NCBI GenBank assembly: GCA_037043455.1 | Contig: JAWPHD010011018.1 | Coordinates: 1-64,000, forward strand | DNA length: 64,000 nt | Direction: 5' to 3' | Source of the DNA: Cyrtodaria siliqua | Lineage: Eukaryota; Mollusca; Bivalvia; Adapedonta; Hiatellidae | Shown here: piece by piece, positions 11,701 to 22,717 of the stretch | Position numbering within the stretch: the stretch's first letter is position 1 | How the letters are laid out: each line of letters opens with the position of its first letter | Notes under the pieces: generated by a model | What the model saw: the letters and a program-made list of their open reading frames with translations, nothing else | What the model was told of the DNA's origin: nothing | Databases searched by the model: none | Position numbers and translations under genes: made by a program

Positions 11701-11995
11701 TCTGGAAGACTATTGGGGGTCAATCCAAATATTGATAAAACTAGACTAAGAACTATCACTGAAGGTGATGAATAACCTAACTTAAATTCTAAGTCAAAGA
11801 AAGGGCCATAACTCTGTAATAAATTAGGCAATCAACAATGGGTGATGTAGTTGTTATGTGTATATGAAGTTTGGGAACAACCCATTCAAAACTGTTTGAG
11901 GAATTCAAGTAATAAAAATGTGTTACACGACGTGACGTTACGGAAAACACGATTCCTATATAGCCCCTACTTCATTTTGTGAAAGCGGGGGTATA
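11700..11995 (+). mobile_element. Repeat family D copy (no SINE), with GC-rich 3' hairpin
   Basis: Blocks cactgaaggtgatgaa, gggccataactctgtaataa, tatatgaagtttgggaac, cattcaaaactgtttgag, gacgttacgg and gattcctatatag are followed by the hairpin-forming ccctacttcattttgtgaaagcg and ggggtataat. Other copies are at 39.31-39.92 kb, 56.38-57.08 kb (minus) and 60.55-60.70 kb. At 11863-11878 this copy has the undisrupted site into which a SINE inserted in the 39.4-kb copy. Confidence 0.8.
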
Positions 11996-12477
11996 ATAAT
12001 TATAACGTGTTTCAGTTGCATATGAAATACACAACTGCATTAAACTATGTCTCATAATAAAATAATCTATTTAAGTGCTGTTAATGAAATTGATTGGTAA
12101 AACTCATCAGTGTTTTTTTTATGTGTTTTGTGAATGCAGCCTGTACCTGTGCGAATGTGAAAAATAGCAGCATTTTTCTAGAAATTGTGAAAATTGTGAA
12201 ATATTATAACAAAAGAAAAAGAAACTTTTTTCACTTTTATTTTCACAGTTTAATATCCCTTGGTTTTGAGTTTTGTTTTTGGTAAATACAGACTAGTTTT
12301 GACACCAGCTTATATATTAAGACTAGTGTCCTTACTGCTTTTTTTTTTTTTTCTTGTTTTTTTTCTTCAGATTGTGAATTTTTTGGATATAATTGTGAAA
12401 AAAGTATACTTTTTGGCATTGTGAAGGGGTCGAATATTACGGCCCCAAATCCGAATAACGGCCCCAAATTAGGCATA
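11996..12477. other. AT-rich region, no recognised gene
   Basis: Contains two 'acggccccaaat' words (12440-12472). Otherwise nothing is seen. Confidence 0.4.
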
Positions 12478-14060
12478 AAACAAGAGGCCCAAGAGGGCCT
12501 GTGGACGCTCTACTTGCTTACATGGCTCTTATAACATCAATGAAGCGAGCGACTGCCATTTACATTTTTTGAAAGTTTCGGGCAAAAAACAGCTTTTTAA
12601 CTAAATCAAGGGCCATAACTAAAGAATCTGGTAAAGTTTGGTAAAGATCAGATGAAAAATTAAGGCCCTACCATATTAACGAGGCAAAATATAGCATTTT
12701 GAACTAAATCAAGGGCCATAATTCCGCTGTTACTGGTCCGATATGAATGGTTTTCGAACTTTTCCGAGCTTTCATTGATATTAACAATCTGATAAAGTTT
12801 GGTAAAGATCGGATTAACAATGAAGCCCCTATCGTCTTAACAAGGCAAAATATAGCATTTTTAACTAAATGAAGGGCCATAACTCCACTGTTACTGGTCC
12901 TATCTGGCTGTTTCTCAAACTTGTTCGAGCTTTCAATGATATTAACAATCTGATAAAGTTTGGTGAATATCGGATGAACAATGAAGCCCCTATCGTCTTA
13001 ACGAGGCAAAATATAGCATTTTTAACTAAATCAAGGGCCATAACTCCGCTGTTACTGGTCCGATATATGAAAGTTTTTCGAACTTGTCCCAGCTTTCATT
13101 GATATTAACAATCTGATAAAGTTTGGTAAAGATCAGATGAACAATGAAGCCCCTATTGTCTTAACGAGGCAAAATATAGCATTTTTAACTAAATCAAGGA
13201 ACATAACTCCACTGTTACTGGTCCGATCTGGCTGGTTTTCAAACTTGTTCGAGCTTTCAATGACATTAACAATCTGATAAAGTTTGGTAAAGATCGGATG
13301 AACAATGAAGCCCCTATCGTCTTAACGAGGTACAATATAGCATTTTTAACTAAATCAAGGGCCATAACTCCGCTGTTACTAGTCCGATATGGCTGGTTTT
13401 CGAACTTGTCCGAGCTTTCATTGATATTAACAATGTGGTAAAGTTTGGTAAAGATAGGATCAAAAATGAAGGCCCTATCGTCTTAACGAGGCAAAATATA
13501 GCATTTTTAACTAAATCAAGGAGCATAACTCCGCTGTTACTGGTCCGATCTGGCTGGTTTTCAACCTTGTTCGAGCTTTCAATGACATTAACAAACTGAT
13601 GAAGTTTGGTAAAGATCGGATGAACAATGAAGCCCCTAACGTCTTAACAAGGTAAAATATAGCATTTTTAACTAAATCAAGGGCCATAACTCCGCTGTTA
13701 CTAGTCCGCTATGGCTGGATTTCGAACTTGTCTGAGCTTTCATTGATATTAACAATGTGGTAAAGTTTGGTAAAGATAAGATCAAAAATGAAGGCCCTAT
13801 CGTCTTAACGAGTCAAAATATAGCATTTTGAACTAAATCAAGGGCCATAACTCTGCTGTTACTGGTCAGATCTAGCTGGTTTTCGAACTCATCCGAGCTT
13901 TCATTGATATTAACAACCTGTTAAAGTTTAGTAAAGATCGGATGAAAAATGAAGGCCCTATCGTCCTAACGAGACAAAAGTTAACGACGGACGACGGACG
14001 GACGACGGACAACTCGGCATCCCATAAGCTCTGCTGGCCTTCGGCCAGTAGAGCTAAAAA
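12478..14060 (+). mobile_element. Hairpin-ended non-autonomous element, GGCC family, complete
   Basis: It starts AAACAAG plus hairpin AGGCCC-aaga-GGGCCT (12485-12500). The body is a tandem series of degenerate units of about 165 bp (agggccataactccgctgtt, actggtccgatctggctgg, ttaacaatctggtaaagttt, ggtaaagatcggatg). It ends with gacggacgacggac..., then the hairpin gctctgctggcc-ttc-ggccagtagagc (14028-14054) and taaaaa. It is non-coding. The layout of subterminal hairpins and a satellite core is like bivalve rolling-circle non-autonomous elements; the assignment is inferred. Confidence 0.8.
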
Positions 14061-14816
14061 TGAAGCTCTATTGTATTAAAAAGTCAAAATACAACTTTTT
14101 TAACTAAATCAAGGGCCATAACTCCGGAGTTACTGATCCGATCTGGCTGGTTTTCGAACGAGTCAGAGCTTTCATTGATATTAACAATCTGGTTTAGTTT
14201 GGTAAAGATCGGATAAAAAATGAAAGCCCTATCCTTTTAACGAGGCAAAATATAGCATTTTTAACTAATCAAGGGCCATAACTCCGCTGTTACTGGTCTG
14301 AACTGGCTGGTTTTCGAAATTATCCGAGCTTTCATTGATATTAACAATCTTGTAAGGTTTGGTAAAGATCTGATGAAAAATGAAGGCCCTATTGTCTTAA
14401 CGAGGCAAGATATATAATTTTAACTAAATCAAGGGCCACAACTCCGCTGTAACTGGTCCAATCTTGCTGGTTTTCGAACTTGTCCGAGCTTTTATTGACA
14501 TTAACAATTTGGTAAAGTTTGGTAAAGATCAGATGAAAAATGAAGGCCCTATCGTCTTAACAAGGCAAAATATAGCATTTTCAACTAAATCAAGGGCCAT
14601 AACTCCACTGTTATTGGTCCGATTTGGCTAGTTTTCGAACTTGTTCGAACTTTTATTGACATTAACAATCTGGTAAAGTTTGGTACAGATCAGATGAAAA
14701 ATGAAGGCCCTATCGTCTTAACAAGACAAAGTTAATGACGGACGAAGGACAACGGACGGACGGACAACTCAGCATCGCATAAGCTCTGCTGGCCTTTGGC
14801 CAGTAGAGCTAAAAAA
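14061..14816 (+). mobile_element. Second set of core units with a second 3' hairpin end
   Basis: Four more core units follow the first terminator without a new 5' hairpin. They end in a second gacggacgaaggacaac... stretch and the hairpin gctctgctggcc-ttt-ggccagtagagc (14782-14808) plus taaaaaa. One 5' end thus serves two 3' ends. Confidence 0.82.
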
Positions 14817-15224
14817 CACTGCTCATTGACTAGTTTTTGGTGCATAAATAATTAATATGAATTCATGCGATGCTATAATACATTTGTGTTATCCATAATC
14901 CACCTACACTTTTATTTAATAATATGTACAACTGCTAGCAATTAATACTGTTGATGTTTGGAAATAATAATTCAATCAAACTTAATTAATAATGGGGCTT
15001 TTATATTAAAGCAAGTGCATATTTCATATGAAACTGAAGCACATGTTAGTTTTCTCTTGTATTCGTAATGGCTCCAATTACTCTTCAAGATAACAACCTG
15101 GAATGCGTGCCTGAAAGACTGGAAATAAAATTCTGGGTGTCTGTTATGTAGAGAGATTTAAAAAAGAGATGAATACATTCTTGTGGGTACTCAATAGTAT
15201 GTCCTCCTGGATCACTTTCTGAAG
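14817..15224. other. AT-rich region, no recognised feature
   Basis: No coding or repeat signal recognised. Confidence 0.45.
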
Positions 15225-15225
15225 T

Positions 15226-15706
15226 AGAATAGGGTCAAAAACAAGCAGACCGACATTACTAATGGTATAAGATAGGTTCAAAAACAGGCAGACCGACAGA
15301 TAGGGTCAAAAACAAGCAGACCGACATTATTAATGGTGTAAGATAGAGTCAAAAACAAGCAGACAGACATTATTAATGGTGTAAGATAGGGTCAAAAACA
15401 GGCAGACCGACAGATAGGGTCAAAAACAAAGCAGACCGACATTATTAATGGTGTAAGATAGAGTCAAAAACAAGCAGACAGACATTATTAATGGTGTAAG
15501 ATAGGGTCAAAAACAAGCAGACAGACATTATTAATGGTGTAAGATAGGGTCAAAAACAGGCAGACCGACAGATAGGGTCAAAAACAAAGCAGACCGACAT
15601 TATTAATGGTGTAAGATAGAGTCAAAAACAAGCAGACAGACATTATTAATGGTGTAAAATAGGATCAAAAACAAGCAGACAGACATGATTAATGGTGTAT
15701 AATATA
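15226..15706. repeat. 43-bp tandem repeat with a 28-bp short variant
   Basis: The unit gatagggtcaaaaacaagca plus gacagacattattaatggtgtaa (43 bp) alternates with a short form ending ggcagaccgaca (28 bp). About 11 units. The short form recurs at regular places, which suggests a compound higher-order unit. Confidence 0.92.
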
Positions 15707-16614
15707 GCTCATAATTAACTGTCTGACATCTCAGTTATTATTGAATTATATTGGGGACAAACAAGCAGAAAATTACAGAAAATTACAGTTTTTATTATTG
15801 AGAACTTGATCAGTGTGAACTGCCTACATCTCCCACTAAGTAATGTATACAGCACTTATTAGGGTATTTCCACCAGTCATTGACTTCCTTTGTAAATCAA
15901 ACTGAAACAAGTACATAATTGTTTGAGAAATAATTGGTTGTTTGGTGGTTGGTTTTCTTGTATAGATTTTAAATTGTTAGAAAGAAAGAAATATCCCTGT
16001 TGAAATGTATGTTCCGGTATATGCATATGTTTTATGAGCCCAAATGATGGGTTCAACACAAATGCAAAATAGCAAAGTAAAAATATGAATGTATGTAAGT
16101 GCATGTACACGTAAGTCAGGGGTTGGGTGGGTTTTTTAATATTCAAACAAGAGGTAAATGACCTTGAAACACTTTCCTGACAGATTCTGAATGTTTTTTG
16201 TTTTATTAACAGAAAATAATAAGTTAAGTACTCAAGGTTTTGACGTTTTTCAAATCCACTTTTAATAACTAGGAATAAGAGCAACAGATTCCTCTCCCGT
16301 TTCAAGACAATTAAGGAGTTTCAGAGGATTATAGTATTCACAGATTTCTATATGTAAACAAGATGGCAGTGCAACAACATCCAACACAAAGTTGAATAAC
16401 ACCATTTTCTCATACAATCCCCACACCCACTCCCCGCACCATGTACGAATAAGAGGGCAGTAATGATACATTTTACTTATAAACATATTTTAGCCATGGT
16501 GAGAATCTTGGATATTTGACCGACAAAAATGTGAAGACTTTATTTTAAGAGTGTAGCCCAGTTAGTAAAACTACTAATCTTTCCTCAGGCCCTCTTTACA
16601 AAGCAACATATTAA
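15707..16614. other. Unassigned DNA with one truncated element 5' end
   Basis: At 16143-16190 the text aaacaagaggtaaatgacct matches the 5' end of the 18.42-kb element (hairpin AGGTAA-a-TGACCT, decayed) and then breaks off. Nothing else is recognised; the 142-codon minus frame here has no recognisable motif. Confidence 0.5.
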
Positions 16615-17970
16615 ACAACTAGAAATGTGTCCATTGGACACGGATGCCCCCAATGAAAACAATCCGTGTAAAACGTAACATTTGACGAAAAAGGGTCCGT
16701 TACTCTGGCTATACTGAGTCAATTTTGATGCCGAATCGATATGCAAATTTTGATATCATAGGTAAGCATCCTATAAAGTTTGAAAAAAAAACGGAGAAAA
16801 ACTGTGGGAGGAGATAGACACAAGATATTTTAAAGTAACTGGCATTTGTAGGCAAATCTTGTTATCACTGTATCTCATGCATTTACGATGGGATTTGAAT
16901 GAAACTTTCACAGATTGTGGAGTTTAGGGTCTAGTTGTGCATGAACGTCAAAACGTGTCTGTCTATGTTACAAAGTGTTGACGTCAGTGACGTCACAAAG
17001 TTATGAAAAATCCGTTTTTTTTCATTAAATGCATTTTGTAAGGAATTTTGTCGGAAAATCCATCAGTATCATTATCTTAGTCGACGCTGACAGTTTTAAC
17101 GTCATGACATCATCCAAAATGGCCGCCAATGACGTCATTTAAGAAATACTGTAATCGCTATATCTCCTGCATTTATTATCGGATTTTGAGATAACTTTCA
17201 CAGCCTATATGGAATACGGTTGAGTTGTGAAAGAATGTCTAAAATTGTCATGACGTCATCAAAGATGGCCGCCAGTGACGTCATGATGAAAATCTTTTTA
17301 TCGCTAGATCTCAAAGATGTATGGCTGGGTCTAGTTGTGCAAGAATGTAAAAACGTGTTTCTATGAAATAACGTCTTGACGTCAGTGACGTCATAATGTT
17401 ATGAAAACCCGTTTTTTTCACTGATAACATTTTTGAAGTTGTTTTACTGTATAATCCAACAATGTCATTGTCTCAGTCGACGCTGACAGTTTTAACGTCA
17501 TGACGTCATCCAAAATGGCCGCCAATGACGTCATTTAAGAAATATTGTATTCGCCATATCTCTTTCATTTATCACCGGAGTTTGATAAAACTTTCACAGT
17601 TTGTAGATATCAACGTCTAGTTGTGCTATAATGTGGAATGTTGTCATGTCGTCATCAAAGATGGCCGCCAGTGACGTCATAAATGAACTATTGTTTTGTC
17701 TATATCTTCTCTATCTATTATCGGATTTGAATAAAACTTTCACAGATTGTAGAGTTCAGGGTCCGGTTGTGCAAGAACGTCATACGGTATCCCTACGTCA
17801 TGACGTCAGTGACGTCTAAATATTCAGAAAATCGTTTTTTTCACTGATTGCATGTTCGAAGTTATTTTTGTGATAAATCAATCAGTGTCTTCATCTTCGA
17901 CAACACTAACAGTTGTGACGTCATGACAGGAAAGCCCGTTTGATCAGGTCTCTGATCAAAATCTAGTTGT
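16615..17970 (+). mobile_element. CRE-saturated hairpin-ended element with 9-bp TIRs
   Basis: Ends are perfect inverted repeats ACAACTAGA (16615-16623) and TCTAGTTGT (17962-17970). Just inside lie hairpins GTGTCC-att-GGACAC (16627-16641) and TTGATCAGGTCTCTGATCAA (17940-17959). The body is a run of related units of about 150-300 bp (ctttcacagattgtagagtt, tcaaagatggccgccagtga). Perfect TGACGTCA octamers start at 16979, 16988, 17130, 17251, 17276, 17377, 17386, 17501, 17526, 17672, 17801 and 17916. There is no coding frame of note. Confidence 0.85.
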
Positions 17971-18259
17971 ATATTCAGGCAGTTCATTACACTGACATTG
18001 ATTCGATACTTGTAAATTTGTAAATACTCCTCTGACTAGGGAGCGTAACATATGTAAAAATATAGCTGTTAAATCATGAAAATTATGCTTTGATGGTAAA
18101 TCCGGAGATTGTACACTCAAATCAGGAGATCCGGAGAGCGACTGAAAAATCCGGATTTTATCAAGATATTTGGCAGGCCTGATGTCTCAAATGAAACATT
18201 ATGATGATGGCTCTGCACCCAGGGTCCCTCAGTGGTATCAAAAGGTCAAATGCAATATT
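17971..18259. other. Unassigned
   Basis: Contains ctgactagggagcgtaaca, related to a phrase at about 37275 inside the 36.46-37.51 kb element. Otherwise nothing is recognised. Confidence 0.4.
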
Positions 18260-18360
18260 AAACAAGAAAATGTCACAGTAAGTGACAAATGCCCCCGAAG
18301 TGACCTGTCAGTGTGACCTTGACCTTGGAGCAATATGAAAACCAACAGATATATTTAAAA
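18260..18360 (+). mobile_element. 5' end of a TGACCTTGACC-family element, interrupted
   Basis: aaacaag is followed by the hairpin TGTCAC-agtaa-GTGACA (18271-18287), aaatgccccc and gtgaccttgaccttggagc, then an A-rich tract. The family's body and 3' part lie at about 20.46-21.25 kb, with the 18.42-19.68 kb element and a foldback element between. Whether the two parts were once contiguous is inferred. Confidence 0.65.
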
Positions 18361-18417
18361 AAAAAAAAATAAAAAAAAAAAAAAAAAAAATTAAAAATAA
18401 ATAAATAAAAATTATTA

Positions 18418-19680
18418 AAACAAGAGGTCAATGACCTTGAAGCCCTTCTGATTGATTTTGATTTCAGGAAGTAGTCGCTACAGACTTGTTTTTTGAAAAT
18501 CTATTTTCAACCGTGGCGGCCATCTTGAATTTCCGGCCGACCTGAAATTTTGCTAGGATCAATAAGACATTAAGAGCAACATTCCTGTGAAGTTTCATGA
18601 AAATCCGTCAAGTAGTTTCAGAGAAGTAGTCGCTACAAGTTTTCATTATATAACTCTATGTAAACAAAAATGGCCGCTGCGGCAGCCATGTTTAACGTCA
18701 AATCAAAACGATTTTCGACAAGGACCAACATCATGTCATACTGATCATTTTAGAAAAAGTCCCATATCAATATCTCTTATTGTTTTGAAGAAGTAGACGC
18801 TACAAACTTATTTATTTTAAATCTATTTTTAGCTGTGGTGGCCATCTTGAATTTCCGGAAATTTTTCTAGGATCAACTAGACATCAAGAGGAACATTCCT
18901 GTGAAGTTTCATGAACATCCGTCAAGTAGTTTCAGAGGAGTAGTCGCTACAAGTTTTTACTATATAACTCTATGTAACCAAAGATGGCCACTGGCAGCCA
19001 TGTTTAACGTCGAATCAAAATAATTTTCCACAAGGATCTACATCATGTCATGCTGATCATTTTAGAAAAAGTCCCATATCAATATCACTTATAGTTTTCA
19101 AGAAGTAGTCACTACAAACTTATTTTTTAAAAATCTATTTTTATGTGTGACGGCCATCTTGAATTTCCGGCCGACCTGAAATTTTCCTAGGATCAATTAG
19201 GCATCAAGAGCAACATTCCTGTAACGTTTCATGACAATCCGCCAAGTAGTTTCAGAGGAGTAGTCGCTACAAGTTTTTACTATATAACTCTATGTAAACA
19301 AAGATGGCCGCTGGCAGCCATGTTTAACGTTGAATCAAAACGATTTTTGACTAGGATCAACATCATGTCATGCTGATCATTTTAGAAAAAGTCCCATATC
19401 AATATCACTTATAGTTTTGAAGAAGTAGTCGCTACAAACTTGTATTTTAAAACTCTATTTTTAGCTTTGGCGGCCATCTTGGATTTCACATCAACATGAA
19501 TTTTTGCTAGGATCAACTAGACTTTATGGGCAACATTTCTGTAAAGTTTCATGAATATCCATCCAGTAGTTTCAGACGAGTTGTCGCTACAAATAAAAGT
19601 TTACGGACAGACGGACGACGGACGACGGAGGCCGCACCACGGCATAAGCTCTGCTGATCTATGATCAGTAGAGCTAAAAA
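18418..19680 (+). mobile_element. Hairpin-ended non-autonomous element, TGACCT family, complete
   Basis: It starts aaacaag plus hairpin AGGTCA-a-TGACCT (18425-18437). It contains three to four units of about 310 bp (gccatcttgaatttccggcc, gtttcatgaaaatccgtcaa, agtagtcgctacaag, aaagatggccgctggcagcc). It ends gacggacgacggacgac, hairpin gctctgctgatc-tat-gatcagtagagc (19648-19674), taaaaa. It shares its end architecture, but not its sequence, with the 12.5-kb element. Confidence 0.82.
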
Positions 19681-19756
19681 CTATATATTACATATTTATC
19701 TGTGATTTGTATAGGAAATACTGGGAATAGAAAAGCTATATCTACTCGTTTGCTCT

Positions 19757-20222
19757 ACTGGGAAATATCTCCCAGTGGGAGTGGGAGATATTTCCCAGTA
19801 CGGAACATTGCTCGGCCTTTTCCGTCAGTGGCGGGAATGCCAGATGACGATCCGATTGTTTTACGGACGTCTTCGTCAGATTCCGCCACTAGGAAATAAC
19901 GATTACGAAAATTAACGAAGAGTTCCGGTTCCACTTGTTTTGTTTGTATGGCGCAACGTCGTCTTGGATGACGTAACGTCGTCTTGGCTTTCTCGTGCAA
20001 ACTGGTGTAAAAAGGCGTGAATCATTAGAAATATTAATAAAACATCTATTTAAATTATGTAATATATAGTTTAATAACAAGTGTTTTTGAGATACTGAAA
20101 ATATCTCCCTCGGTAGAGAAATGGCCCTGATATAAGAACTCGTGCTCCGCACTCGTTCTTATATTCTTATATCGGGGCCATTTCTCTGCCTCAGGAGATA
20201 CTTCCCGTCTCTCAAAAACACT
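19757..20222. mobile_element. Twin-hairpin foldback element with CRE-like core
   Basis: The left hairpin has perfect 18-bp arms (19757-19774 and 19782-19799, ACTGGGAAATATCTCCCA). The right is a 143-bp imperfect palindrome (20080-20222) whose outer arms are agtgtttttgaga and tctcaaaaacact. Between them lie two acgtcgtcttgg words around gatgacgtaacgtc (about 19946-19988). There is no coding frame. Confidence 0.8.
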
Positions 20223-20238
20223 GGTAATTAAACTCTAT

Positions 20239-20460
20239 ATATTAAAAAAAAAAATAATAATCACAAAAAAAAATATTAAAAAAAAAAAAATTAAAAAAAA
20301 TTAAAAAAAAATCAATATAAAAAATAACAAATATTAAAACAAAAAAAAAGGAATAAATATTATTAAGAATAATAAAAAAATAAATAAAAAAAATATGAAA
20401 TAACATTTAAACAAAAATAAACAAAATTAAAAAAAATAAATAAAAAAAAATTAAAATTGT
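20239..20460. repeat. A-rich low-complexity tract
   Basis: Over 200 bp of A with scattered T, C and G. A similar tract is at 18358-18417. Confidence 0.9.
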
Positions 20461-21247
20461 TGTGGTGAGCACTTGTACCAAGTTAATTCAAAATCATCAA
20501 GAAATGCCAGTTATTAACCGGATATGATTTGACATTCAACATTTAAGTGTGACCTTGACCTTGGAGTTACGGACCTGGATTTTGTGCGCAACATGTTGTC
20601 TGGTAGTGCTGAGCATTTGTGCCAAGTTATTTGAATATCCGTCCAGGAATGCCAGAGTTACTGACTGCACACATTTTGACCTTTGACCTCTAAATGTGAC
20701 CTTGACCTTGGAGCCACGGGCATGGGTTTTGTGCACGACACGTCGTCTAGTTGTGGTGAGCAATTGTGCAAAGTTATTTGAAAATCTGTCCATGAATGTC
20801 AGAGTTATTAACCGGACACAAAAGCACTTTGTTTTGACCTTTGACCTCTAGGTGTGACCTTAACCTCGGAGCCACGGACCCGAATTTTGTGCGCGAGAAA
20901 CGGGCATGGGTTTTGTGCACGACACGTCATCTAGTTGTGGTAAGCAATTGTGCGAAGTTATTTGAAAATCCGTCCATTATTGTCAGAGTTATGAAGCGGA
21001 CACGATTGTGTAGACAAACAGACAACCTTTAACCTCTCAGTGTGACCTTGACCTTGGAGCCACAGACCTGGATATTGTGCGCGACATGTCGTCTTGTTGT
21101 GGTGAGCAATTGTGCGAAGTTATTTGAAAATCCGTCCATTATTGTCAGAGTTATGAAGTGGACACGATAATTGTACAGACAAACTTATGAAGTAGACACG
21201 ATTGTACAGACGAACGGGGACGAACGACTACTATATGCCACCCTTCA
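20461..21247 (+). mobile_element. TGACCTTGACC-family element, body and 3' end
   Basis: Four or more degenerate units of about 150 bp with gtgtgaccttgaccttggag, gcgcgacatgtcgtcttgtt and gtgagcaattgtgcgaagtt end at ggacgaacgactactatatg. Units match the 18.26-kb 5' fragment. Confidence 0.7.
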
Positions 21248-22500
21248 ATTACACTCTCATTTTTCTATAATCTTGCACATAACTTGGTGTATGTAATCAT
21301 CTATCAAAGATAAACAACATATCAACGATTTTATTATTTCGAACACAGGACATCTGCCCGGGGGCCCAGGGTGGGGGGTTGTATGTCTGTGAGTGGGGAG
21401 GGGGATTTGGGTTTTTTTTGTCATTGTTTTTTTTGATAATCATGCCTCAAATGAAACATTATAATGATGGGATTACACTGTATACATTTTTTCCTCCTAT
21501 GTCATCGGTGGGGCCTGGAGGAAGGGGCATCAAATACACTATTTATTGGTGTAATATTTTTCATACTTTTGCACATTAATTGGTATAATAGTCGTCTATG
21601 AAAGAGATACACAGCATTTCAAATGAATTTTTATTTAAAACTTGGAGTGTAATTTTAAGTGTGGGTTACGAGTTCAACCCCACGAAGTGGTACTTCTTTT
21701 TTTGTACAGCTATTGAATTCTGTTAACCAATCTTGGTTTTATTTAGTAAATATTCAATAATGGTTGGTGTGTTCTGTTAGGGAATTGACCTGTGTGACGA
21801 AAACGTGGGTATTTTGCGATGACGCGCCGTCAAATTCGCTCTAGTTTAAAATAGTTTTGCATTTGTTTTCGATTAAATCTTCAAATATAGCAAACAAAAT
21901 TATATTGTTTCTTGCAAATATATTTAAAATTATAATAATTCACATTAGTTTTGCTTTCAAAAATAATTTTGCGCGGTACTATTTATTGTAAGTCAAATTT
22001 GATTATCATTAAACTTAACAATATTTAATATATAAAATTATTCCAAATGAAGGTAATAATAACTGCTCTATGCTTCTTATGTGAAACTGAAGTTAAATTA
22101 AAGAACTTTAAGGAGTTTTATTGCATACCATTCTTAGGTCATTAAAGGTTATTTGTATTAAAAATGTGGTATTGAAAGTATGTAAGGTTGGGTTTTACTT
22201 ATTTTAGCCTCCTCTTGGGATCACAGATTTAGGGATATCAGTGGTTCCACAGAAGAATTAATAATTATTGCCAAGCCCCTTTTTTCAAAGCTTTGCAAAT
22301 TGATTATATTTATCTGGTAAAAAAAAATATTGTGATTTTTTAAACATTGCCGAAACATTGTGTGCAGCTGAGGTATGTTTTTCTGTGTAAAGTATAAGTA
22401 TCGATAGGATGAACAAAAGTCATGAATATCTATTTTCCGGGGTCTAATTAGGTAAAAGTAATGATGTTTTGATATTTTTCCCAACTATATTTAAGTATTT
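21248..22500. other. Old duplicated AT-rich region, left copy
   Basis: The part around 22045-22140 (taactgctctatgcttcttatgtgaaact...ataccattcttagg) is homologous to 23485-23578. Near 21665-21690 gagttcaaccccacgaagtg resembles a tRNA B-box but has no matching A-box. No gene is recognised. Confidence 0.45.
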
Positions 22501-22568
22501 CTATCTGTAAAGTGGACAAATTGTTTTATACTTTCTATCGGTAAAGTGGACAAATTGTTTTATACTTT
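22501..22568. repeat. 34-bp tandem duplication
   Basis: ctatctgtaaagtggacaaa... (22501) is repeated as ctatcggtaaagtggacaaa... (22535), two copies. Confidence 0.92.
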
Positions 22569-22582
22569 AACGCTAATAATAT

Positions 22583-22714
22583 AGGTTATTGCATTTGTAT
22601 GGCTAAATATTACTTGGAATGAGTTGTTTTGGCAAAGGACGACGAGCTTGCGAGTCGTCCTGCGCCAAAACAACGAGTTCCAAGTAATATTTAGCCATAC
22701 AAATTCAATAACCT
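22583..22714. repeat. 132-bp near-perfect palindrome
   Basis: Arms run from aggttattgcatttgtatgg inward to ggacgac, and back from gtcgtcc to caaattcaataacct, with only a few mismatches over about 60 bp per arm and a loop of about 10 bases. It would extrude as a long hairpin. Confidence 0.93.
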
Positions 22715-22717
22715 TTT

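Noticed and set aside
15877..16305. 142-codon minus frame
   Set aside because: No recognisable motif, no repeat of the frame elsewhere, and AT-rich composition typical of chance frames here.
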